Made by a program: the position numbers and the translations under genes. This document shows positions 11,301 to 21,284 of a stretch of 64,000 nt of DNA, one piece after another. Below the pieces are notes generated by a model that was not told the DNA's origin, made no database searches, and saw only the letters and a list, made by a program, of their open reading frames with translations. Positions within the stretch are counted from its first letter, which is position 1; the number at the start of each line of letters is the position of its first letter. Source of the DNA: Alloascoidea africana (taxonomy: Eukaryota; Ascomycota; Alloascoideomycetes; Alloascoideales; Alloascoideaceae); NCBI GenBank assembly GCA_030581615.1, contig JAKTTT010000001.1, positions 682,001 through 746,000 of the forward strand. Reading direction: 5' to 3'.

Positions 11301-14076
11301 ATTCACGAACAAGTCACCTTCAGATAGTAATCCTGGCGATAAGAAATCGTCTGAACAAGAGGTAGGAGCTACAGGCCCGCTTGCTGGTGCTGGATTAGGC
11401 CTCCATGAACGCGCGTTAGGCGGGTTAAACGGAGCAACAGCGTCTGCCCATGATCATTCCTTAAACAACCTATATTTTGCGAATCTTAGTTTCCATGGGC
11501 TCAAGTCATTTGAGGATGCGATATTATTCCACTTGCCAGTTGTTTCACACATGTTTTTATACATTGGGCTTCCACATACAAAACTAGTAAACGCTTCTCT
11601 AACACTGTTGAAAAAATTTGCAAAATCCCGTCAGTTTGTGTCATCTTCAAAAGGAAGACACATTGGTGATCCATTGATTCGAAAGAATAGACTTCTTACT
11701 TCGCTGGAAACAGTTGACGAAAGTGTTCGCATTAAGCTGGCATTTGTGGAGCAATTAGAGAGGGATATCGAATTTGATGAATCAGATGAAATGCTTGAGG
11801 TTAAGATCCAGCTATTGGAATTCATCGTTAATAGCTTGTCAACAACTTCAAGAGATCCTTCAATTTCCCACTTTTTACTTGGATTCTCTATCCATGATAA
11901 TGGTACTCTTTCTTTGGGTAATCCAAAAGATCATGGTGACATTGCATCTCCTGTTTCTTTATTCAACAGCATTCTAAACGTTATCGATGATTCGTTGACT
12001 TTGATTTCAACTCGAGGTTCTGTGGATAAGGATGTCATCAAGCTTTCGTCTTTGTGTTTTGAAATTGTTCTCTTGCTCTGCCAAAATACCCTTTCTTCAT
12101 CTGTGGTATTGGATCATCTCAGAGAATCTGGATTCTTTTTGTCGCTTTTGAACAGAGAGATCACTGTTGATTCGAAAACGCTTTGGAATGGCCGCCAATT
12201 TTCTGCTGATAGTTCTGAATTTATTCTCTCTGATAGCATGAAGAGCATGCTAATCTTTATACAACACCGCTCCACAATGCTACAATACTTTTCCTTGGAG
12301 TTGCACAAGAGTTCAAGCAAGGGCTCCCTGCTATTAACAACAAAATATGTGGATGCTTTGGCAAACTTGAAAGTAAGATCTAGGCGAGGTACTTCATCTT
12401 CTTCACCAAGGGTACTTTCATTCTTAGATATTTTTGAGTTTGTTTTACAAGAGCCCGTCACACTTCCCAAAATCAGGTTTTTTAACAGTGTTGATTTTGA
12501 ATACATTTTGAGACGGAAAGAACAGAATCCAAATGAAGACATTACAGCTCTTTTGGGATCAATTCTTGGTTTTAAAATGAAGGAAATCGAATTAGCAAAT
12601 GCCCTAAGCAACGAAGAGGAAGGTGCAAAAGAGGCGATGGAAAAAGAAGCTGAAACAATTGAGCGAATCGTGGAGCAATATCTAATTCAGAAGAAGTTTA
12701 ACAATGTTCAGTTGGCTGGATTACACTCATGGGTACAGTTGATCTTGATCATTGCAAGCGATAGTACTACTATGGATCCGCACAGGAGGTCAAACTTTAT
12801 TCTGGAAACTTTCCAACTGACTGTCCCAAAACTCAATTTTTATCCTGCAGTTGGTCCAACGTTTGCAGAGGAGATTGCTTCTCTCTGTGTATCATTATTT
12901 GACATGTATCAACAAGACCAAGAATATGTGATGAAGGAAGTGGAAGGAAATGCTATGGATCTGAGATATGACCGGCTACATGCTCTGTTCAGAGCCTCTC
13001 TAACTGCAATTCTAACGCCATTGTCATCTCCGCAGTTACGAAGCGACCTCTACACATTCTGCAACAAGTATTTACAATGGATTCTATACGATGACAAGAA
13101 TAAGGTGTCGAAAATGAATGATGCTGATGCGATAAAACAAGTTATTCCTTTCATTAGATCGTCAGGCGACCGCCTCCTGGATGTCATTTGCAACGATGCT
13201 ATATCCGGAGAGGGCTCAACCAGAATAATGTCTTTGATTTTCTTAGAAACTTTGACTAAGCTGTCGAGCTCCAACAGCAACGATTTTGTTACCCAGCAGC
13301 TGATAAGATACAATCTTTTGTTTTTGCTTGTGAGGTCAATCAAAAGGACAGACGAATCTATTTACTCTTGTGTAGAATCGTCTCAGCATCCAGTATCTTC
13401 GCAGAACATTGCAACCATGACCACTTTAACTATAGAAGATATCCTTTATGAAGTTACTGCTTTTAAAGCAATTCTTTATCTGTTGATACGTATTGCACAA
13501 AGCAAGGTTGGCGCAACACAGATTATTCAATGCGACTTTTTCAAAATCCTGAACAGACTTTTCATAATTAGCATTGATCCAGACTTGGGCATAGAATTGT
13601 CTTTTAATAATCAAGTTCAGCATCATAACCAGCAGCAAAGTTCGTATGGAGAACAACAAGGACTTCAAGGACAGCGATTACTATCTTCAAAGTTGTCAAT
13701 TAGTCTACTGTCTGCCGAAAATTCCATGGATTCGATTTCCCTCTACGAACTCCTTATACCTATTTTTCAACTAGTGACCACAATACTCATAACCATGGGT
13801 TCTGAGAACCGACCTGTAATCAGCACTATCAGGCAGTTTTTAAAAGAAATTCATCGCCTTTTACGGAGCATTTTGAAAAGAGACTTGATTACATCAAAGA
13901 ATCAAGGTAATGGGAAACAGCAGCCTCAGCAGCAGGGGAAACAATCGTTATCGATAGGTAAGAAGATGCTAAGAAGTAGCAGCGCGGCAGGGGAGAAGGA
14001 GGTTGAGATTGAGGATGACTCTGAAAAGTTGGTCAAACTGATTGTCCTTTTGATAACTTTAACAGATGATCAATGA
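8321..14076 (+). CDS. NUP192: Nucleoporin NUP192/NUP205, two exons
   Basis: Model join(8321..8525, 8600..14076), 1893 residues. The 74-nt intron has donor GTGAGT, branch TTACTGAC and acceptor TTAG, and splitting a Gly codon keeps phase across it. The protein is a giant alpha-solenoid; the block SSLESARMGLDLVPAAIASFYVRRQYILGIL near the N-terminus is characteristic of the Nup192/Nup205 family, and the size (yeast Nup192 is about 1680 residues, human Nup205 about 2010) fits. It is a scaffold of the nuclear pore inner ring. Ser/Thr/Asn-rich linkers occur near residues 370-390 and 600-615, and the last 60 residues are Gln/Lys-rich and probably disordered. The start is the first ATG, 255 bp from the divergent RCO1-like gene. 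Confidence 0.93.
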
Positions 14077-14339
14077 AGGGAAAGGCTAGAGCAGTAGATT
14101 TTACTAAACGGTGGTCTCCAAAACACATCAAGGCTTAGGTAGGAAACTAATAATGTCTTTACCATATTTTAAGAGTACTCTAAATGTTGATACAATTCAT
14201 GTGTTACTACAGTTACTGTTTGTTCTTTCCGAATCGAGGATTATGCATTGACAAGCACAGGTTCTTTCTGGATGAATACTACTTACGATGAAGAGCTCTG
14301 ATGTATTCTTTCCGAAGTTAGTTTAGTCAGAGTTAAATC
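14077..14339. other. Intergenic, NUP192 3' flank
   Basis: AT-rich sequence with no gene; it should contain the NUP192 polyadenylation site and the left border of the copia-type fossil, which I could not place exactly. Confidence 0.4.
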
Positions 14340-17300
14340 ATTCTAGTGGATATTGTCAGGTCCGGAGGAAGCTAGGGGTCTGTGATTCACGCACATACCC
14401 GCTGAATTGCTATAGAATAGGGGTCTAACTACTTATATAGTTTTAGACCAAGCTTACCCGGACTGGATATCACCCTAGTCCTAACATTAAGAGGAGGCTT
14501 TCAATGTGGAGGAAGACCTCCATGTACTTTCATCCAATTCATCCAGATTCCCCATTACCACGCAGCGGGCCTTGCTCTTAGTAGAAAGAGAGTCATCCTC
14601 GTTCTGGATCTCCTTCTGAGTCAATACCCTCTTTGTTGGTAAGATTCTGCATCCATCCGGGACTTAGTCAACTGGAATCAAGGTATCCAGCAATAAGGCA
14701 TCAAAATCTTTACGCATAGCTTCCTTATAGACTGTAAGGGTAGTTTGATGTGAAGGAGAGATGTGACCTGAGACCCCGATGTGTGGAGGCGTCATCAGGA
14801 AACGGAAGAAAAGGGTTTTAAGGAAAGAATTGTCAATAGAAAAAGAATTGGTACTGCAAAAGTCTCCAATGGCGCAAAATCTTCCTCAAGCGTTGGGACT
14901 GTTGAGAGAATCTCTCGGTTCTAAATCTCACTAGGTCCATAATATTGGAGACAGGTCTGCAGGCGAACTATTGGGATATGATCTGCTTGTACAATGTTCA
15001 CGACCACAACTTGGTGAAAGACACATCCAAGAAGATAAACCTTCCTCTCCTAAAATGACTAACTCATATCCATCCGTTTGGAACAAAAGTGGTTTATAGA
15101 GTATCTAGTCCACATCGCCCCAAACTCCATCCTGATTCTAGAGGGGCGTTTGGAATCTATCTTGGAGTTTCTAATAACTTGGCTATCATAGAAAGCACTA
15201 CGGGATTTCGATTCAGAACTAAGCATTACAAAATACTTAAAAATCAGGATGAAAATAATACATCTGCTTTTGATAATCTTGATTGTTTTGATTGTTTTGA
15301 TTCGCAAGATTGAGATTTTCTGTTTAGGGCTGGATCTACTAACTTAGAGGGAAGTATCAGTCTCACAATCGGAGAATGAAATGTCATTTGCCCTTTCAAT
15401 TAGATTAGTAGAACCAGTTTTAAAATGAAAATCTTTATCTTGAGATTAAAACACTCAAGATGATCAAAAATAGAGGTATTATTTTCTTCTTGATTTTTCA
15501 GGATTTTTGTAATGTTTAGTTCGGAATCTAAATCCGGAAGTGCTTTCTATAACGGCCAAGTTATGAGAAACCCCAAGATATATTCCAAATGCCCCTCTCG
15601 AATTAGGGTGGAGTTTGTGTTTATTAGGACCAGAAACTCTATAAACTACTTTCGCTCCAAACGGATGAATGTGAGTTAGTGATTTTAGGAGAGGAAGGTT
15701 TATCTTCTTGTAAGCGTCCTTTACCAAATTGTGGACGTGAACATTGTACAAGCAGATCATATCCCAATAGTTCGCCTGTAGACCTGTCTTCAATATGATG
15801 GATCTAGTGAGATTTAGAACTGTGAGATTATCCCTCTCAACAGTGCCATTGCTAGCAGACGAATCTGCCCCACTAAACACTTGTTCAATTCCATTTTTGC
15901 CACAAAAATCTCGAAACAACTGATTGTTGAACTCCAACCCGTTATCCGAGCACAATCTTCTTATGGTGATCGATAGCTGGGTCTGCAGATAACTGTGCAA
16001 ATCCCTCACACAGGCAAACGCTGTTGTCGCTTCTTTATTGGGAATACAAATCTTTAATGACTTATTTGAGCTTGGTTCCTTTCCACTTCGAGGAGAAAAG
16101 GACCTCTTTATATAGACGAGCCTGAGAGTATTCCTTAGCATTCCATAGAAGATAGAACCTTCTAGAAAGCGAGTCATTGCCATGATGAGTGATCAATGGT
16201 TCTGACTGGAAGCTTCTGGATGCTTGAGAGAGTACTAGAAGTCCAGCTCTGTAACAACAAAAAGGAAAGACACATTTAGTAGATTCTTCATTAACCAATA
16301 AAATATATCTGTTTTTCGACATTTTTGCAGGTACCATAGGACCACAAAGATCCATGTTGTAGACTCCTTCTGTTGTGTATTCTGCAGGTTTAGATACTGT
16401 TGCAGACCTTGTTGCTTTCCCTCTTGCGCAGTCCCAACACATAAATGTCTTCTCCTTAAGAGCTTTGTACACAATTTTGGACTCAGCTTCGGATAAAAAT
16501 GGTGCACCTTTTAACGTAGAAAGTGCTAGATGACCAAACTTCTGATGAACCGTCATTGGCGTAAGAGATAACACATGTGTTACCTCCCCAGCCACGATAT
16601 CATCATCGGTTACATTCTCCTCAACAGCAGTTTCTTCTGTGATCTGATTACAGGAAGGCAGAACCAAAAAATTGCCAGGACAGAAAGGAAATCCCTCGTA
16701 AATTCCAAGTTCAGCAACCAAATTATCTTGAAAATGTGCATCAACGAGACACGCATTTTCCATCGTTTCGCGGAAAAGAATACCAGCATTTTTAAGTTGT
16801 TTTGTAGCCAAAAGATTTGGTATTGCTTCTTTGATTAATACAACCGTAATAGAAACTTTTCTGCTAAAATCTAACACCAAACTTCCAGTTCCTTCAATCG
16901 TCAAAGCCTGTTTTGACTCAACACCTTTCAGTTGCATGTTATTGTTACCAGTATTAGCCACATAGTTATGAATGTACTTTCTCATGAGAGCATTCACCGC
17001 ACTGTGGTGTGCTCCAGAGTCGATTACCAGTCTTTCTCCAAAATGAGAATACTCATTCTCATTATGCCCGACTATCCCAGTTAACAACATAATTCTATTG
17101 CTCTTCTTTGGACAACCGCCCACTTTGTGACCACTAGAGCCGCAATGTGTGCACTTTCCAAGTTTGAGCCAGCAGTTTTTCTCTAGATGGTCACTGCGCC
17201 CACAGAAACCACATGGTTCCTTCTTTTTCACTTTCTTTGGCATATTTCGTGTCGAGTTCCCACTGCAGGCAATTAAACTCTGGGTAGATGTACCAGAATT

Positions 17301-17930
17301 ATTCTCCATGTTGATTAAGTTTGTTTCAATATTTTCCATGCACGATTTGATTTCGGCAATGGATGGAGTCAAAACTGTTGACAGCTGCTTGCAGACCTCC
17401 AAATAGTCGCCTCGCAGACTGTTCAAAAGAAACTGTCCTCTAAGACGGTCTGAGAGAAGCTCATTTGATGCTTCCTCCAAATCTGCAATAGAGGTGTTGA
17501 ATTTTGTAAAGAATGAAGTCACTTTTCCTCCCTGCAAACCGTCATAATTCAGGTTGAGAATTTCCCGAAAAAGTAAAGGAATTGAAATGTTCCTTTTTAA
17601 GGACGACTTCAACATATTAATTGATGATAGAACCGATTTCTCTGTATCAATATAAATGTGTAGGCCCTGTGAGGTGGATCCTATTAACAATCGCATCACT
17701 TCCTCGTGAGAAATCGCATCCCTTTCTCCTAGGTTTGTTCCCAAATTATCCTTTCCATATAAAGCAATTTCCTCGTTAGGATCGAGGAGACGCCCGTAGC
17801 CCAAAGATCGCACTGAACCCCTCAAGGAGTATTCCCAACTTTTTAGGTTTGTGGTTTTGGCGGTAATCTTGTGTAAACTTTTGATGTGGACCACTACATC
17901 TTGAACGCCATCATCGCTACCATATCGGAC
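14340..17930 (-). mobile_element. Ty1/copia-type LTR retrotransposon fossil, broken
   Basis: A minus-strand remnant. From right to left one can recognise: a primer-binding-site-like TGGTAGCG (minus strand, 17915-17922) matching the initiator-tRNA-Met type used by many copia elements; a gag region; two CCHC zinc knuckles (about 17100-17230); an aspartic protease motif VIDSGAHHSAV (about 17010); the integrase HHCC zinc region with CWDCARGKA (about 16430) and core; the integrase tail (about 15500-15870); and a short reverse-transcriptase-like stretch (about 14490-14760, pattern VYKEAMRKDFDALLLDT). The left part also holds an inverted piece, listed separately. The element is clearly broken, with several breaks. 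I could not resolve paired LTRs. It sits in the 3'-to-3' gap between NUP192 and the next gene. Age looks intermediate: some long frames remain, yet the two integrase tails differ noticeably. Confidence 0.85.
14890..15245 (+). mobile_element. Inverted second copy of a copia integrase tail (fossil)
   Basis: This plus-strand segment matches, in inverted orientation, the integrase tail of the main fossil at about 15500-15870. Both encode the same stretch around GLQANYWDMICLYNVH and HPFG.KVVYRVS, ending RFRTKHYK. By eye the two differ at roughly one base in eight, so they are either two independent insertions of related elements or an old inverted duplication. The two arms are separated by about 250 bp. 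It is a broken fragment. Confidence 0.8.
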
Positions 17931-19336
17931 TTATGAGCTCTGAAGTTGATTTACAAGCAGAGACATAAGTTCCTCAACACTGAAAGAAGCCTTGGACGAG
18001 CTCTGGGAAGGAGGTGAAGGGTATGTTGGTATGACGAATCCATGAGAGAAGATGATCAAGGAACTAAAAAGAATGGAAGAATTTCTATTCGATAACCCTA
18101 GAAATGATGGGAAATATATCACTATTTATACATCAATATCTATGAGTAAGAAACAAACAAAAGAGCCGCAAAAGGCCTCAAAACAGAAAAAAAAAATGGT
18201 GCTTTGTGCATGCGCGTTTATCACCAACAAAGGACAGAAACCAAATGATTCTTTGTTCAAGCATACCTATCACAAACAAATTCAATTAAACATTCATTTC
18301 CTTTTTATTTGAAATGTGCTTGACAAACAATTATCCTTCTTTTAGACAGTTTAATATTTGATTGATAGTAGATCCCTTTGTACTGCTCAAAAACGCTGAT
18401 CCTGAAAAGAATTGAGTACTCTTGCTCCATAAAGCCAAACGCGGAGACTAATTTTCAGCCTATCTCGACCTTTTCCCATGTCTGGGTTGTTTCCACTGCT
18501 ACTCGCTCTTCCTCAGTTCCTCCATGTTGTGTAGTGCAATACCCTATCGAAAACTCGAGAAGTAGTCATAGAAGAGCAACATTTCAGAGGGAACGCAGTT
18601 GTAAGGCCTTCCTAACTCTGCCTTCTTGTCTCCATCCATCACAGTGACATCGCAACACCTCGTCTAGAAACACTTGGTGGTGGGGGCACCGAGAAAAGTT
18701 CCAAACGTTTCTCGTATATCACTTAGTAGCATCAACATCCATGCCATTTATTTCGTCATCCTCATCCATGTGTCGATGGATGTGTCTAACAGAATTGGCA
18801 CCCTGAGGCTGTTTCGATTTTGCTCCAGTTCTTGTAGAGCTTGCTCTAATTCTCGACTCCCAGCCATTGGGTCTTCGATCCCCTTAGAAAAATCACAGTA
18901 AACGCCTGGAATCTCCAATTTTACATGACAGTCTTTCACAAAGATTTTTTCGAAATAAGGAATGAGCTCCACAGGAACTGGAGCAGAAATCGAAACAGCC
19001 TCAGGGTGCCAATTCTGTTAGACACATCCAACGTGCGTGTGGTTTCAATCAACGCCATACCCATACATACAATTGTATTCATCTTTTTGAGTATCTAGAC
19101 CTTGAAAATGCTTATGCGCATTAACTCTTGACTTCTATTAAAGTTAAATCTATGGTACATGATTTCATTCTCATAAATGCGAAGGGTCAATATAGCTACA
19201 CCGTTCGCTGAAAAATGTTTCGTTTCTTTACATATTATCTGTGGTCATCTGATTTCCACGTTTCTATTTTAACAGGCTTTATAATCAAACAGGATAATCA
19301 TGATTATAGCAATTTTTACTTCCAATACTGTCACTC
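17931..19336. other. Gap right of the copia fossil
   Basis: The first 200 bp may belong to the 5' leader or LTR of the fossil (a TATAAATA-like box reads on the minus strand near 18125), but no matching second LTR was found. The rest, apart from the foldback at 18777-19030, contains no recognised gene. A minus-strand open frame of 74 codons (18748-18972) runs through the foldback and is not credible as a gene. Confidence 0.5.
18777..19030. repeat. Foldback: long inverted repeat, arms of about 55-66 bp
   Basis: The left arm starts TGGATGTGTCTAACAGAATT at 18777; the right arm ends with its reverse complement at 19030. Over the outer 55 bp (18777-18831 against 18975-19030) the arms match almost perfectly, with one extra base; weaker matching continues inward to about 18842/18964. 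The spacer is about 120 bp. The outer flanks show no clear target-site duplication. It could be a small non-autonomous foldback/MITE-like element or a local inverted duplication. Confidence 0.85.
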
Positions 19337-20884
19337 TCACGACCCGAACTTTGACTTTTTTAATTTTTTCAGTTTCTCTTTCCGAGATTTTCTGGTCAAA
19401 CTTCTTTCGAGATTCTGATTTTTGAAATGTGAATGCCAGAGAGCACTTGTCTTTAAATGTGTTGACTTTGTCTTTTCCTTGCGCTGGGAAGTTTTCCTCC
19501 TTATGAAAGAAAAAACAAGCTTTGGATATTTGTCGTCGTCGTCAGAGGAATCTGAATCTGATGAAGAGTCGTCTTCAAACAAATAATCATCATTCGCTTC
19601 CTGTTTAAATTCCAATTGTTCATTACTACTGTTCTCCTTAGGTTGAGGGGAGAGTCTTTGAACAAGTCGCCTATGTTTATTCTGTGTTGGTCTTGATTTT
19701 AGTACCCCAGTGATACTTGGGTCTTCGTCATCGGTAAGTTGCAGAGATTCATTAATATTGTCAGTAAACTCCCTGTCCTCAGTTGTTAATATTGGAGAGA
19801 GAGGTTTTCTGCTATACTCTCCAGCTTTCCGTTTTAATGGAGCAGCGACTTCATCATCTTCACGTTGCCGTTTAACATGTTCCGGCACGCTTTTCTTGGG
19901 ACTGTTTTCCAATCTGGGAAATGGACTTTTGTAATCCATATCTCCATTTGCAAATGAGTTTATCGATGTCTCTTTGACTATTTGTTTTAAAAACTCGATT
20001 TTAGCGTTTGATTCGGTAGATAGGTATGTCTTCTCGCTGTTTGAATCAACCGTTTTTTCATGATTTGAGGTTGGCAGTATCAAGTCTTGTTGTCTGCCAT
20101 TTTTGTCTTGTAAATGCAAAACCTTGTTCCAATCTATTCTTTGTGGAGTTGTTCTCTCTCCAAATACTTGAGCCAGTTCGTCTAACGTTAACCCATATCG
20201 ACGATTGCTGTTTCCTTCTCTATCAATTGCATCCATGTCATTTTCCAATTTGATATTATCCTTTATAAAAGGTGGAGTGTACTCTTGATCCAGTGGAATA
20301 TCGAAAATGTCAACGGCATCATCTTTCACTTGTGAAAGGTTGTCCTGTAAGCTCGAAAACAATGCAAGATTGTGGGGGTAGTTTTTTCTAGCCACTGTTA
20401 AAATATTAGCCTGATGGTATCTCAGGAGCGGCTTCTCATTCGTATAGGTATTGTATAATGATGAAAAATTTCGGTTTACGCTCAGCAATCTTCTTTTATC
20501 AAAGTATTCTCGAATTAAACGAGCCAAATCTGCAGTATCCTTTTTTGGAGTCTCAAAGGGATTTGACTCTAATACAATCAAATCATTATCGCTATCCTCG
20601 GCTAGACTTTGTTGGTCGAAATGTGGTTCACAGTTGTTAGATTTCTGGTCTTCACTTTTCTCCAGTTTCAGCAACTGTGCCAGCCTTTCTGTGTATTCAC
20701 TATGAACAAATAAAACATTGCTGGCGTCTAAAAATGTGCTAAAATGCAATTCAGCGTTCCGTTCGTTAAAGCTACTAGTGTGATTTGTGCCATTAATAGA
20801 TGGTGATCCCACTTTCGTGCTTGTCAGTAAGGAAGTGTGGATTAACCCTGATGTATCCTCGATATGGAAGTCCTGAGATTCCAT
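19337..20884 (-). CDS. Unrecognised acidic/basic, probably nuclear protein
   Basis: A 515-residue protein I do not recognise. The N-terminal half contains a predicted-helical segment (DLARLIREYFDKRRLLSVNRNFSS region) and a compact stretch around RRYGLTLDELAQVFG, the most domain-like parts. The C-terminal half is low complexity: KR-rich clusters (KRQREDDE, PLKRKAGE), an acidic Asp/Ser run (EDDSSSDSDSSDDDDK) and a strongly basic tail (RKSRKEKLKKLKKSK) that looks like a nuclear localisation signal. Start taken as the ATG at 20884; a TTG-led extension exists upstream. No intron seen. It is divergent from xanthine dehydrogenase and convergent with NUP192 across the copia fossil. A chromatin, replication or ribosome-biogenesis factor is possible, by composition only. 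Confidence 0.75.
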   Translation of the reverse strand: MESQDFHIEDTSGLIHTSLLTSTKVGSPSINGTNHTSSFNERNAELHFSTFLDASNVLFVHSEYTERLAQLLKLEKSEDQKSNNCEPHFDQQSLAEDSDNDLIVLESNPFETPKKDTADLARLIREYFDKRRLLSVNRNFSSLYNTYTNEKPLLRYHQANILTVARKNYPHNLALFSSLQDNLSQVKDDAVDIFDIPLDQEYTPPFIKDNIKLENDMDAIDREGNSNRRYGLTLDELAQVFGERTTPQRIDWNKVLHLQDKNGRQQDLILPTSNHEKTVDSNSEKTYLSTESNAKIEFLKQIVKETSINSFANGDMDYKSPFPRLENSPKKSVPEHVKRQREDDEVAAPLKRKAGEYSRKPLSPILTTEDREFTDNINESLQLTDDEDPSITGVLKSRPTQNKHRRLVQRLSPQPKENSSNEQLEFKQEANDDYLFEDDSSSDSDSSDDDDKYPKLVFSFIRRKTSQRKEKTKSTHLKTSALWHSHFKNQNLERSLTRKSRKEKLKKLKKSKFGS

Positions 20885-21284
20885 TCGTATGCCATTCAAA
20901 CCTAATCGTAGTATCGTCTAGTAGAAGCCCAAGGGTATTTTCGATAGAAGATGTTCTAGCTTTAGTATCTCGATCAGTGGTTCATCAGTGTTATAGCAGA
21001 TTAAGGCCTTTAGAAAAGGTCACTATAGATCCATCAACGTTATGCTAAGTGGAGCACCAAGTGATGCCCTGGCGGTCTCAAATATACGCTGGATCAGAGT
21101 TAGTGTGAGTCCATTCATGCATGGGAGGTAAGAAGATGGGGAAGGAAAGAAATGTCGGACAGCCCCGACAAGACGGGGCCGCTTATCAAGAACCAGACAA
21201 GCACACAAAACATGTAGAAGAAGTAAATATAATAGACAAGCCCCCCTCAGCTTCTGTTGGAGGTTGGAGGTTGACAGACAAAAA
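20885..21284. promoter_or_regulatory. Divergent promoter, orphan gene / xanthine dehydrogenase
   Basis: 400 bp between the ATG codons. A CTTATC (GATAAG on the other strand) at 21182-21187, about 100 bp upstream of the XDH ATG, is the core bound by GATA nitrogen regulators. This is suggestive only, since a single six-base match is weak evidence. An AT-rich AAATATAATA lies at about 21225. Confidence 0.4.

Noticed and set aside
18748-18972. 74-codon minus-strand frame in the foldback region
   Set aside because: It runs through one arm and the spacer of the inverted repeat and has no recognisable domain; structure of the DNA explains the open frame better.
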